From NCBI RefSeq assembly GCF_002128425.1, contig NZ_NESS01000006.1, positions 248,001-312,000 of the forward strand: 64,000 nt of DNA. Reading direction: 5' to 3'. The DNA comes from Gottfriedia acidiceleris. Its GTDB lineage: Bacteria > Bacillota > Bacilli > Bacillales > Bacillaceae_G. Below, piece after piece: positions 27,281-36,188 of this stretch. A program made the position numbers and the translations under genes. The notes under the pieces were generated by a model. That model ran no database searches. It was not told the origin of the DNA and was given only the letters and a program-made list of their open reading frames with translations. The stretch's first letter is position 1; each line of letters begins with the position of its first letter.

Positions 27281-27856
27281 ATGTTCGATATTTCAATTCT
27301 ATTTCTATGTTATTTGATTGGTTCAATCTCATTTGCTTTAGTTGTCGGTAAACTATTATATAAAACCGATATTCGAGGTTATGGCAGTGGGAACCTTGGT
27401 GCAACCAATGTTTTTAGAGTTCTTGGAAAGAAAACAGGACTAATTGTTGCAATTGCAGATTTATTAAAAGGTACATTTGCTTGTTTACTTCCCCACATAT
27501 TTAATTCTACGGTTAACCCCATTTTCTGTGGTTTATTAGCAATATTGGGACACGTATTTCCTGTTTTTGCAGGGTTTAAAGGCGGGAAAGCTGTTGCGAC
27601 AGCAGCAGGAGTTTTATTATTTTTGACACCTTTAGGTACTTTGACAGGTTTTGTTGTATTTATATTAACTTTGACACTTTCAAAGTATGTTTCACTAAGT
27701 TCAATGTTAGCTGGAATAGCAATTTTTATATATAGCCTTATATTTGAGGATAAAGCCATTATAGTCCTTACATTATTTATTAGTGTATTAGTGATAATTT
27801 TGCATAGGCATAATATCAAAAGAATTAGAAAAGGAACTGAAAGCAAAATATGGTAA
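27281..27856 (+). CDS. plsY: Acyl-phosphate:glycerol-3-phosphate acyltransferase
   Basis: 191 residues, normal PlsY size. It acylates glycerol-3-phosphate with acyl-phosphate in the membrane, the first step of phospholipid synthesis. The family motifs are visible: GSGNLGATNVFR (about residues 36-47), then GHVFPVFAGFKGGKAVATAAG (about 91-111) with the glycine-rich phosphate loop. About five to six membrane segments. ATG 27281 follows GAAAGG. It is the sole gene in a cassette with IS-like ends, so it is probably an accessory second copy, the native plsY (yneS in B. subtilis) being elsewhere; this is inference. A perfect terminator hairpin follows inside the cassette. Confidence 0.93.
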   Translation: MFDISILFLCYLIGSISFALVVGKLLYKTDIRGYGSGNLGATNVFRVLGKKTGLIVAIADLLKGTFACLLPHIFNSTVNPIFCGLLAILGHVFPVFAGFKGGKAVATAAGVLLFLTPLGTLTGFVVFILTLTLSKYVSLSSMLAGIAIFIYSLIFEDKAIIVLTLFISVLVIILHRHNIKRIRKGTESKIW

Positions 27857-27963
27857 GAAAAAATAAGCCCTTCTAAAAATACAAGTTATTTGGTAAATAC
27901 TAAAGAGCTGATAGTGAAAAACTGTACTTAAACTAACGGATGCGAGTTCTATAAGAGTTCTTA

Positions 27964-27992
27964 AAGGTTGTCTAATTAGACAACCTTCTTTT
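27964..27992 (+). terminator. Intrinsic terminator inside the plsY cassette
   Basis: AAGGTTGTCT (27964-27973), AATT, AGACAACCTT (27978-27987), then CTTTTG. The cassette thus carries its own transcription stop. Confidence 0.8.
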
Positions 27993-27997
27993 GTCCA

Positions 27998-28025
27998 AAA
28001 ATCAACATTTAAATTTAACAGAGCC
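27998..28025 (-). repeat. Right terminal inverted repeat of the plsY cassette
   Basis: AAAATCAACA (27998-28007), TTTAAA, TTTAACAGAGCC (28014-28025). Complement of the left end with a variable 6-base centre. Confidence 0.8.
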
Positions 28026-28033
28026 AAAAACTT
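28026..28033. repeat. Right copy of 8-bp target site duplication
   Basis: AAAAACTT, identical to 27153-27160. Confidence 0.8.
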
Positions 28034-28081
28034 AATAAGGGTACCTAAAAGGATGAACCCAGCTTTAATCATTACATAAAT

Positions 28082-28119
28082 AAAAACGACTAAACCTTTT
28101 GTTAGAGTTAGTCGTTTTT
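28082..28119. terminator. Terminator for the minus-strand tar operon (symmetrical)
   Basis: AAAAACGACTAA (28082-28093) and TTAGTCGTTTTT (28108-28119) form a perfect 12-bp hairpin with A/T tails on both sides; it lies 28 bases beyond the stop of the minus-strand epimerase gene. Confidence 0.82.
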
Positions 28120-28146
28120 GTTTTCGATGTGGTTTATAGTACTTAA

Positions 28147-29091
28147 TCAGTCAACATCCTTTTTAGATTGTTGAATATAATAGTTCAATGTTTTTTCTAG
28201 TCCTTCATACAAAGTGTAGGCTGGTTTCCAATTTAATAATGAGTGTATTTTTTCATTTGTTAAATAGCTGTCACGAATATCGCCACTACGTTCATCTTCG
28301 TATTGAACTTCAATTTTTCGGTTAAGAATTTGTTCAGTAACCTCTAATAATGTATTTAAAGATGTTTTTATGTTTGTACCAACATTGCATACATCATTTG
28401 CTGGCTTTTCTCCTGCAAGGAAGTTTGCCGAAGCGATATCTTCTACATAAATATAATCTCTAGTTTGCTCGCCGTCTCCGAAAACCGTAAAAATAGAATT
28501 TGATAAGATTTTATCCATAAGAATACTAATAACTCCGCCTTCACCTTTTGGATCTTGACCAATACCATATACATTCGCATATCTTAAAATAGTAAAAGGG
28601 ATGTCATATAGTTGATGATATACATTTATGTAATATTCAGGTGTTAATTTTGAAATGCCATAATAAGAAATAGGTTGTTTTTGATGGTTCTCATCGACTC
28701 CTAAATAGACCGGATTACCATAAACAGCTGCTGATGAAGCATAGACAAGATTTACTTCTTTTTGTTCTTTTAGTTTGCGTACAGCTTCTAATAAATTGAT
28801 AGTACCTAAAATATTAATTTTTGCGTCTTCTAATGGGTTTAAGATTGAAAATTGAACATCGATTTGTGCCGCGTGATGATTGATGATATCCGGTTTTTCT
28901 TTTAGTACGATATCAATAAATTTAGAATTACAAATACTTTCTTCGTAAATAGTAACATTTGGTGGAAGAGTAGCTATGTTTCCACTTGAAAGATCATCTA
29001 CAACTACAACTTGGTAACCTTTTTCTACATACGTTTTTACAAGATTTGAACCAATAAAACCAGCACCGCCTGTAATTAAGATCTTTTTCAT
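28147..29091 (-). CDS. NAD-dependent sugar-nucleotide epimerase (GalE/Gne-like SDR)
   Basis: 314 residues. Extended SDR fold: ILITGGAGFIGSNLVKTY at residues 4-21 binds NAD, HHAAQIDVQFSI and YASSAAVYG follow, and the catalytic Tyr-Lys is in SYYGISK. YANVYGIGQDPKGEGGVIS and YIYVEDIASAN are typical of UDP-glucose/UDP-GlcNAc 4-epimerase-like enzymes. ATG 29091 is preceded by AAGGAG on the minus strand; the longer reading to 29124 includes the RBS and is rejected. It is the last gene of the tarIJ-linked minus-strand unit. A true GalE is already present at 13,575, so a different substrate (UDP-GlcNAc or a uronic acid) is likely. Confidence 0.82.
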   Translation of the reverse strand: MKKILITGGAGFIGSNLVKTYVEKGYQVVVVDDLSSGNIATLPPNVTIYEESICNSKFIDIVLKEKPDIINHHAAQIDVQFSILNPLEDAKINILGTINLLEAVRKLKEQKEVNLVYASSAAVYGNPVYLGVDENHQKQPISYYGISKLTPEYYINVYHQLYDIPFTILRYANVYGIGQDPKGEGGVISILMDKILSNSIFTVFGDGEQTRDYIYVEDIASANFLAGEKPANDVCNVGTNIKTSLNTLLEVTEQILNRKIEVQYEDERSGDIRDSYLTNEKIHSLLNWKPAYTLYEGLEKTLNYYIQQSKKDVD

Positions 29092-29219
29092 AAAACTTCT
29101 CCTTAAATATGTACTAGCAATCATATATTTTTTTATCTATTAACTTAAATTATGATATTAATTTTACCATAGGAATACAAACTAGACCATGTAAAACCAC
29201 TAGTACGGTAGTGCTTTCA

Positions 29220-31532
29220 TTACTTAATTAAAGTTTGAATTAATCTTTTTGCTGATTGACCGTCTTGATATTTATTAAATCGATGATTAAACTCAGCTAC
29301 TTTTTGAAGATTGAAGTTACCTTCTTTAATAAGGTTAATTATTTCATCTGTTGTTCTGACTATCGGTCCGGGAACAAACTCATCATAATCATAGAAAAAG
29401 CTTCTTTCATCTAAGTATTCTTCAAGGTCATATGCATAAAAGATCATAGGTCGTTCTAAAATTGCATATTCAAATACAAGTGATGAGTAATCACTAATTA
29501 GTATATCTGTCAGATAAAGAACTTCATTCATATCATGATTGCCTAAATCAATGACAAAATCTTTTGCTTCTTGTGGAATGACTATCCCTTTTTTGACGGC
29601 TGGATGTAGTTTAAGTACGAGTACATACTCATCTTGGAGCTTATTGGCCATTTGGATTAGATTTAATTGTAAATTAAAATTCTTGCGCTCTTTAGGGCTA
29701 CCCCTAAATGTAGGAGCGTACGTAATAACTTTTTTGCCTTTCAACATCGGATATTTGTTGAAATATTTCCTTTTAATAGACTCTAACATTTCGTCATTAT
29801 AAAAAAAGTCAGTTCTAGGTAAACCTAAAGCTAAAACATTCGATTCTGGAACGTTAAATGCCTCTGCATAAAAAGGAATAATTTCATCGCAAGAAACAAT
29901 AACATTGGAATAGGAAGTATGTGCTTTAATTTCAAAATCCTTACTATTACTATCTTTATAGCCTACTGCACTAAGTCCAAATTTTTTGAAGGCTCCACAT
30001 GCATGCCATACTTGAATGACTTTCGTATCTTTTCGTAAATTTACATTATATAGAGGTCTATGATAATCATTCAGGATTACATATTTAGCACGCCCAAAAT
30101 CATAATACATTTTACATAACTCAGAGAAATTACGCTTTCTAATAAAGTGGCCAATAATTTTATACTCTGGTTTTGTTTTAATGAGTTCTTCGTAAATAAA
30201 ATAATAAGAGTCTTGAAGGCCAGTTGATTTATTTGAAGCAAAAATAATCTCATTTTTCATTGGGAGCATTTTTGCAAAATTTAAGACAACCCGTCTAGCG
30301 AAGGCACTTTTTAAACGACTTGAGAATTTGTTTTTCCTTTTTTTATTTGCTTTCTTTCTGACCAGGCTATTAATAGGAGATAGACTATTTTTTTTAACGG
30401 CCGCAAAACAAGAGTATACTTCTAATTTATGTATAGAAGTTACTAATTGATGAGCCATTTCTGGATTTAAACGTGCTTCCCAAACTTTTAGTAAGTCTAA
30501 ATGGATTCGTTTTGCTTCTGGACTCATAAAATGATATCGATTAACGATTTCATAAGAAACAATCCGAGGTATAGCTGGGATTTTGTTATAAAGATTAATA
30601 TCAATTTTATTTATAAATTCCAAAAAAAGTTTTAAACTCTCAACTTGTGTCTCTGTCTCCATACTACGAATAGCACTGTTCACTGCCGGCCATATATCTG
30701 CCATTACGATTCTTTGGTAGTAATGCGCTTTTATTTGAATTCGTTCAAATTTATTTTCAATGTATTGATCCCAAAGAGGATCAGAAATTGATAGACTTTT
30801 TAAGATATCGTTTAAGACTTTAACAGAATTAACTCTGACAATTTGAGATAAAGAAATATTATCTTCAGCTTCTCTAGAGCGATAGTAATAAATCACTTTA
30901 TCAACGGTGAAAATTTTATTTGCCTTTAAGTATGCTTCTATTATAAAAGGGTGGTCCTCTGTTACTTTAATATTTTTAGGAAAATTGATATTTTTGACGT
31001 GGCTAGCTTTAAATAGTTTATTACATGGTCCAAGAGAATAGAGTAAGCCAGGGGTTGAGATTAGTGACTTTTCTCCAGGTATATTTACTCCGTTACTAAC
31101 ATGACTGCCAATAAACCATTTTTGGGTGCTATTAAAGCTTAATGATTGCCCTGTAACAACTTCGGCATTTTCATCAAGAGCTGCTTGGTACATTGCTTCG
31201 ATTGCATCGTGAGGCAATAAATCATCAGAATCGACAAAACCAATATACTCGCCTCTAGCAATCTTCTTTCCATTATTTCTAGCGATACCAGGTCCGCTAT
31301 TATCTTGAATACCTAATACAATATTAGGATAAACTTTTGCATATTGCTTAATTAATTCAACACTTTGATCACTTGAACCATCGTCTATAAATATAATTTC
31401 TATGTTTTTAAGTGATTGATTAACTAAGGATGAACACGTTACTTCAATATATTCCTCTACATTATATACAGGGATGATTAAACTAACTTTAACGTCCTTT
31501 AAATCAGGGTTGATTATTAATTCAAAACTCAT
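29220..31532 (-). CDS. GT2 - CDP-polyol phosphotransferase fusion, copy A
   Basis: 770 residues. Residues about 15-240 are a GT2 domain: VSLIIPVYNVEEYI, FIDDGSSDQS, GIARNNGKKIARGEYIGFVD and the DSDD metal site. Residues about 430-770 are a TagF/TarL-like domain: FASNKSTGLQDSYYF, VIQVWHACGAFKKFG, ALGLPRTDFF, ITYAPTFRGSP, LKLHPAV and LISDYSSLVFEYA. Such domains polymerise glycerol- or ribitol-phosphate from CDP-polyol. The upstream genes tarI and tarJ make CDP-ribitol, so ribitol-phosphate transfer is the best guess. ATG 31532 or TTG 31535 can start; GAGG precedes both. A paralog (31,710) lies directly upstream. Confidence 0.85.
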   Translation of the reverse strand: MSFELIINPDLKDVKVSLIIPVYNVEEYIEVTCSSLVNQSLKNIEIIFIDDGSSDQSVELIKQYAKVYPNIVLGIQDNSGPGIARNNGKKIARGEYIGFVDSDDLLPHDAIEAMYQAALDENAEVVTGQSLSFNSTQKWFIGSHVSNGVNIPGEKSLISTPGLLYSLGPCNKLFKASHVKNINFPKNIKVTEDHPFIIEAYLKANKIFTVDKVIYYYRSREAEDNISLSQIVRVNSVKVLNDILKSLSISDPLWDQYIENKFERIQIKAHYYQRIVMADIWPAVNSAIRSMETETQVESLKLFLEFINKIDINLYNKIPAIPRIVSYEIVNRYHFMSPEAKRIHLDLLKVWEARLNPEMAHQLVTSIHKLEVYSCFAAVKKNSLSPINSLVRKKANKKRKNKFSSRLKSAFARRVVLNFAKMLPMKNEIIFASNKSTGLQDSYYFIYEELIKTKPEYKIIGHFIRKRNFSELCKMYYDFGRAKYVILNDYHRPLYNVNLRKDTKVIQVWHACGAFKKFGLSAVGYKDSNSKDFEIKAHTSYSNVIVSCDEIIPFYAEAFNVPESNVLALGLPRTDFFYNDEMLESIKRKYFNKYPMLKGKKVITYAPTFRGSPKERKNFNLQLNLIQMANKLQDEYVLVLKLHPAVKKGIVIPQEAKDFVIDLGNHDMNEVLYLTDILISDYSSLVFEYAILERPMIFYAYDLEEYLDERSFFYDYDEFVPGPIVRTTDEIINLIKEGNFNLQKVAEFNHRFNKYQDGQSAKRLIQTLIK

Positions 31533-31653
31533 CAATTTTTCCTCATTTCAAAACGAATAAATAAAAGGTTTATTTCTTATTTAAAAGTAATTTTGTCAAA
31601 AATATTGGAAATTATTCCTTGTATAAGGATTTATGAATAGGTTAAGAAAAAGA

Positions 31654-31703
31654 AAAGGCAAGTAAACAGTTGAATCCACAGATTTCAATGCTTACTTGCC
31701 TTT
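31654..31703 (-). terminator. Hairpin between the two GT2/polyol-phosphate transferase genes
   Basis: AAAGGCAAGTAA (31654-31665) and TTACTTGCCTTT (31692-31703). Read on the minus strand it ends in a T-rich run, so it may reduce read-through from copy B to copy A. Confidence 0.7.
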
Positions 31704-31709
31704 ATAAAA

Positions 31710-34022
31710 TTATTTAATTAGCGTTTCTACGAATCTTTCTGAAGCTCGTCCGTCAGCTATTTCATTAAAACGTTGGTTAAATTCTTTCACTTTATTTAAA
31801 TCAAACTGATCTTCTTGGATTAAATCGATAATCTCATTTGTAGTTGAAGTAATTGGACCAGGTACAAAATCATGATAATCATAGAAGAAACTTCTTTCTT
31901 TCATATAGTTCTCATAATCATATGCAAAGAAAATAACAGGTCTTTCTAGTAATGTATATTCAAATAATAATGAAGAATAGTCGCTTATTAAAATATCTGT
32001 CATTAACAGCACTTCATTAATATTTTCCTTGCCTAAATTCAATACAAAATCACGAGCAGATTCAGGAATTTTTACATTATTCGTAACTGCCGGATGCAAT
32101 TTTAGTACAAGTACATAATCTTCGCCTAATTTTTCTTCCATTGAAGCTAAATCAAGTTCTAAATGGAACGTTTTTCGATCTCTTGGGTTTCCACGGAATG
32201 TTGGTGCATAAGTAATAATTTTTTTATCTTTTAATTTTGGATATCTATTTAAGAATTTTCTACGAACATAATCCTTTGTTTGATCGTCAAAGAAAAGGTC
32301 AGTCCTAGGTAGTCCTAAAGGTAAAACATTTTTTTGATCAATATTAAATGCCTCAGCATAATGAGGTACAACTTCATTAGTTGAAACAACAACTTTTGTA
32401 TAAGGTTTATGAGCATTTGTTTCAAATTGTTTTGGATTACTATCTGCAAAACCTACTGCACTATGTCCAAACTTTTTAAATGCACCACAAGCGTGCCACA
32501 TTTGAATAACTTCTGTTTCTTTTCTAAAATTCATTTTATAAATTTGGCGGTGATAGTCATTTAGAATAATATATTTAGCACGGCCAAATTGGTAGTATGT
32601 TTTGCATAAATCAGAGAACTCACGTTTCTTAAAGAAGTCATCAACTACTTTATATTGTGGGCGTTTCGTTCTAATTTCTTCGTAAATAAAAGGATATGAA
32701 TCATCAAGACCTTTTGATTTATTTGAAGCAAAAACAATTGTATTTTGTGCAGGTAGTAAACTAGCAAACTTAAAAACTACTCTTCGTGCAAAGGCACTCT
32801 TAAAGCGACTCTTAATTTTATTAATACGTTTTCTGCGATCTCTTTTGCTAATATGACGTTGAATTGGTTTGATTGAATCTTTTTGTAATGCTTTTAAACA
32901 TAACGATGTATCAAATTTTCTATTTGAGTTTTTCAAAGTGTGCATAGTGCCTGGGTTACTAAGTTTTACCCATTCTTTCAACCAGTTTAAATGCAATTCC
33001 TTTGCTTTTTGAGATAATAAACCATAATGAGGAACCAACTCGTATGATGTAATTCTAGTTAGAGAAGGTACTCGATTATATAATTTATAGTCAAGTGTTT
33101 TAAGCCAGTCATAGATTAATTGGAATGCTTCTTCTTGGATCGAAGCATCTTTTGAACGAACTGCACTCATAATGGCAGGCCATAGATCAGCTGTAACGAT
33201 ACGGTGGTAATAAACACCCATCACATCCAGACGCTCTAGCTCGTTTGGTATTAAATTATTCCATAATCGATTTGAATAGCTCAAACTTTTTAAGATATCA
33301 CGTAAAACTTTAACAGAATTAACTCGTACTACTTGTGAAAGAGAAAGATTTGATTCTTCTTCACGATTACGGTAATGATAGATTACTTTATCAACTGTAA
33401 AAATTTTATTTGCTTTTAAATAAGCTTCAATGATAAATGGGTGGTCTTCTGTTACCCTAATATCAGTTGGGAATGACATATCTTTAATTAGACTAGATTT
33501 AAACATTTTGTTACAAGGACCTAATGAATATAAAAGTCCTTTATTTGCAACAAGCGATTTCGTACCAGGAGTATATACACCATTATTGACATGGCTAGCA
33601 ATATACCAAGAACGAGTACTATTAAAGCTTAAAGAAGCTCCTGTAACTACTTCGGCATCCTCAGTTTTTGCTGCTAGATACATAGTTTCTAATGCATCCT
33701 CAGGTAATAAATCATCTGAATCGACAAAACTAATGTATTCACCTTTAGCTAAAGTCAACCCATTATTTCTTGCGACACCTGGACCTGCGTTTTTCTGTAA
33801 TGCATAAAGTATATTTGGATATAAGCTTAAAAGGTCATTGATAATGTTTGGCGTATTATCAGTTGAACCATCATCAACTAATATAATTTCAATTGGACTT
33901 AATGTTTGCTTAGCAAGTGATTCAATTGTCTCTTTAATATAATTTTCTACATTATATACAGGAATAATGATACTAACTTTAGGTTGATCTACAATAGATG
34001 GTCTTACTACTTCAAAATTCAT
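31710..34022 (-). CDS. GT2 - CDP-polyol phosphotransferase fusion, copy B
   Basis: 770 residues, collinear with copy A over the whole length. GT2 part: VSIIIPVYNVENYIKETI, LVDDGSTDNTP, GVARNNGLTLAKGEYISFVD, DSDD. TagF/TarL part: FASNKSKGLDDSYPFIYEE, VIQMWHACGAFKKFGHSA, LPLGLPRTDLFFDD, ITYAPTFRGNP, LKLHPAV, LISDYSSLLFEY. The middle (about 240-400) is helical and conserved between copies. GAGGAGA precedes ATG 34022. Two similar but diverged copies in tandem could act as primase and polymerase, as TagB/TagF or TarF/TarL do, or make two polymers (inference). The GT2 part may add a sugar to the same chain. Confidence 0.86.
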   Translation of the reverse strand: MNFEVVRPSIVDQPKVSIIIPVYNVENYIKETIESLAKQTLSPIEIILVDDGSTDNTPNIINDLLSLYPNILYALQKNAGPGVARNNGLTLAKGEYISFVDSDDLLPEDALETMYLAAKTEDAEVVTGASLSFNSTRSWYIASHVNNGVYTPGTKSLVANKGLLYSLGPCNKMFKSSLIKDMSFPTDIRVTEDHPFIIEAYLKANKIFTVDKVIYHYRNREEESNLSLSQVVRVNSVKVLRDILKSLSYSNRLWNNLIPNELERLDVMGVYYHRIVTADLWPAIMSAVRSKDASIQEEAFQLIYDWLKTLDYKLYNRVPSLTRITSYELVPHYGLLSQKAKELHLNWLKEWVKLSNPGTMHTLKNSNRKFDTSLCLKALQKDSIKPIQRHISKRDRRKRINKIKSRFKSAFARRVVFKFASLLPAQNTIVFASNKSKGLDDSYPFIYEEIRTKRPQYKVVDDFFKKREFSDLCKTYYQFGRAKYIILNDYHRQIYKMNFRKETEVIQMWHACGAFKKFGHSAVGFADSNPKQFETNAHKPYTKVVVSTNEVVPHYAEAFNIDQKNVLPLGLPRTDLFFDDQTKDYVRRKFLNRYPKLKDKKIITYAPTFRGNPRDRKTFHLELDLASMEEKLGEDYVLVLKLHPAVTNNVKIPESARDFVLNLGKENINEVLLMTDILISDYSSLLFEYTLLERPVIFFAYDYENYMKERSFFYDYHDFVPGPITSTTNEIIDLIQEDQFDLNKVKEFNQRFNEIADGRASERFVETLIK

Positions 34023-34111
34023 TTTGGGTAATTTCTCCTCATTATTAAAATAGTTTATGAGTTATATGATTAACATAAAAAAGAGGAGAGCAATATCCCC
34101 TCAAATTTACA

Positions 34112-35137
34112 TTATATTTTCCATTCCATAACTGATTTTCCCCAGTTAGTTGTTAAATCACGTTCGAATGCATTATGAATATCATCGATACTACGAACTA
34201 CATTTACATCTCCAATTAGAGTCTCTAAATATTCGACTACTTCAGGGTACTCATGAAGGAAGTTAACAGTTTCAACGAAGTCAGCGCGTCCGCTTCGACT
34301 ACTACCTATTAAAGTAATTCCTCTTTCAAGGATCATTCGTGTATTGATTTCAACAGGATATTCAGATACTCCAAGTAATGGAATCGAGCCTTCAGGCTGA
34401 ATATGTTCAATGATTTGTTCTACTGCGTATTGACTACCAATACCACCTACACATTCAAAAGCATGGTCGACTGTTACATCTTCAGGAACTTCATCAATTT
34501 GATACGTTTCATCTGCAAATGAGAAGTAGCTTAATTTTGAATGATTTTTACCAAATACATATACTTTACTTTCTGGATAGCGTTTTTTCAGGATAAGAGC
34601 AGTTATAAATCCTAAGTTTCCATCTCCCCAAACGCCTAAAACATCACGACGTTTATGTGCACGTTCTTCAAATCGGACAACTGCATGCATACTTACACTG
34701 ATTAATTCAGAGAACGCTGCAACTTGTAAGTTTATGTCTTCTGATAATGCTACTACACGGTCTCTTTCAAGAAATACATAATCTTGCATGAAACCATCAT
34801 AGCCACTCGAACGAAACTTACTTGTTTTTAAATAGTTTTCAGCAATTACATCATCAACCTGAGTAGGTGTATTTGGAATCATCACGACATGTGAGCCAGT
34901 TTTGAATTCACCTTTTGGGTCATAAACAACTTTACCAACACCTTCATGAATCAATGCCATTGGTAATTTTTTTGCCATCGCTTCTTTACCACGAGTACCA
35001 GTATAGTAGCGTTGATCTGCAGCACAGATTGATAAATGTGTCGGACGTACTACGATATATTCACCTTCTAAAGATTGTTCTTTATACGTTATCTCAATTT
35101 GTTTTGTTGAAACTAAACGATAGATTTGATTAATCAT
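34112..35137 (-). CDS. tarJ: Ribulose-5-phosphate reductase (ribitol-5-phosphate dehydrogenase)
   Basis: 341 residues. Medium-chain dehydrogenase that reduces ribulose-5-phosphate to ribitol-5-phosphate for CDP-ribitol. [20 protein letters not shown] near residues 31-50 and [11 protein letters not shown] near 62-72 carry the metal ligands; [12 protein letters not shown] around 168-179 is the NADP loop. [10 protein letters not shown] and [14 protein letters not shown] are TarJ/BcsJ-like. Its ATG overlaps the TGA of tarI by 4 bases (ATGA), so the two are translationally coupled. Together they form the tarIJ pair known from B. subtilis W23, S. aureus and H. influenzae capsule loci. Confidence 0.9.
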   Translation of the reverse strand: MINQIYRLVSTKQIEITYKEQSLEGEYIVVRPTHLSICAADQRYYTGTRGKEAMAKKLPMALIHEGVGKVVYDPKGEFKTGSHVVMIPNTPTQVDDVIAENYLKTSKFRSSGYDGFMQDYVFLERDRVVALSEDINLQVAAFSELISVSMHAVVRFEERAHKRRDVLGVWGDGNLGFITALILKKRYPESKVYVFGKNHSKLSYFSFADETYQIDEVPEDVTVDHAFECVGGIGSQYAVEQIIEHIQPEGSIPLLGVSEYPVEINTRMILERGITLIGSSRSGRADFVETVNFLHEYPEVVEYLETLIGDVNVVRSIDDIHNAFERDLTTNWGKSVMEWKI

Positions 35138-35850
35138 TTTGTTGTCACCTGATCCTTTAAAAGTGCATTTGCTACTTTTAAGTCATACGGAGTCGTAATT
35201 TTCATATTAAAAACTTCACCTTTAACTAGCTTTACGTCTACACCTTTTAGAAGACAAATTTTACAAGCATCAGTTAAAATCGCTTTTTGTTCTGAATCTA
35301 ATTCAGAATAGTGTTTTGTAAGTAGATTAATATTAAAACTCTGAGGAGTTTGTCCTTGATACATTGTATTTCTTACTGGAATATCTGTAATCGTATCGTG
35401 ATTTGAAGATTGAATAATTGTATCAACAGCCTCAATAACCGTATCAACAGCTCCATATTGTAAAGCAGCATCAATATTTTCTTCTATAATACGATGAGTT
35501 AAAAACGGTCTAACAGCATCATGAGTTACGATAATATCTTCATCAGTTATTTCAAAGTTTTGTTGTAAATAGCGAATACCACTCATAATTGATTCATTAC
35601 GGTCGCTACCACCTTCAACAACAGCTATACGGTCGTTTGTACCGATATACTTTTTAATAATATCTTTAGTATGTTGAATCCATTCTTTTGGAGTTACAAC
35701 TAAAATCTTTTTAAAGTCGTCGTTTAACATGAATTTTTCTATTGTATGGATAATAATTGGACGGTTATTCAGCGCAAGAAATTGTTTTGGCATACTAACA
35801 TTTCCCATTCGGGTACCTTTTCCACCCGCTAATATTTCTGCATAAATCAT
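35134..35850 (-). CDS. tarI: Ribitol-5-phosphate cytidylyltransferase
   Basis: 238 residues, typical for the IspD-like family. It makes CDP-ribitol from CTP and ribitol-5-phosphate. Signature [19 protein letters not shown] at residues 8-26, then [30 protein letters not shown] and QTPQSFN. IspD shares the fold, but the linkage to tarJ and the polyol-phosphate transferases decides for TarI. AGGTGAA precedes ATG 35850. It is the first gene of the minus-strand operon that runs to 28,147. Confidence 0.9.
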   Translation of the reverse strand: MIYAEILAGGKGTRMGNVSMPKQFLALNNRPIIIHTIEKFMLNDDFKKILVVTPKEWIQHTKDIIKKYIGTNDRIAVVEGGSDRNESIMSGIRYLQQNFEITDEDIIVTHDAVRPFLTHRIIEENIDAALQYGAVDTVIEAVDTIIQSSNHDTITDIPVRNTMYQGQTPQSFNINLLTKHYSELDSEQKAILTDACKICLLKGVDVKLVKGEVFNMKITTPYDLKVANALLKDQVTTK

Positions 35851-36188
35851 TCATTTTCACCTGCTTTATTATTTTGGAATTAATATGTCAAGTAAGGATA
35901 TTTTGTCTAAAAATTAGACATATTTTAATAAAATACCCAAAGTTTATAAAAACATTACAAAACATTACATTTCATGTATTGTTTCTTCAAATACAATAAG
36001 TATAATCATATCAAATAAAAAATAATTAGTCGACATTATACTATATTATTCGATGTTTTAGTACAAGTAGCTTCAAATAAAATTTTCCAATTTTAGAAAA
36101 ATGGTAAAAAAGGTTGGTTTATGGTAAAATATCGTATATTTTGTCAAGTTAAACTAATCATTCATTCTATTCAGGAGGTAAGACATTC
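35851..36188. promoter_or_regulatory. Divergent control region between tarI and the plus-strand GT operon
   Basis: No gene seen. A perfect 7-bp inverted repeat TGTCTAA-AAA-TTAGACA lies at 35904-35920, about 55 bases before tarI. The octamer ATTTTGTC occurs both there and near 36138. The motif TATGGTAAAATA occurs near 36120. Exact promoter boxes are not clear in this AT-rich DNA. The 3' end carries AGGAGGT for the next gene. Confidence 0.5.

Larger units (their letters stand above)
27161..28025. mobile_element. Transposase-less IS-flanked cassette carrying plsY
   Basis: An 865-bp unit. Its ends are 28-bp imperfect terminal inverted repeats: GGCTCTGTTAAA, six variable bases, TGTTGATTTT. It is bracketed by an exact 8-bp direct repeat AAAAACTT. 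The only gene inside is plsY; there is no transposase or fragment of one. This is the layout of a mobile insertion cassette: passenger gene between IS ends, moved by a transposase elsewhere. An 8-bp duplication and a GG-starting repeat would suit IS6, ISL3 or IS1595-type enzymes; I cannot pick one. Confidence 0.78.

Noticed and set aside
27379-27846. 155-codon minus-strand frame opposite plsY
   Set aside because: Lies wholly antisense to a well-conserved plsY, has no recognisable motif or SD, and looks like a shadow of the GC-skewed membrane-protein codons.
33430-33807. 125-codon plus-strand frame inside the minus-strand GT2 domain
   Set aside because: Antisense shadow of a conserved glycosyltransferase domain.
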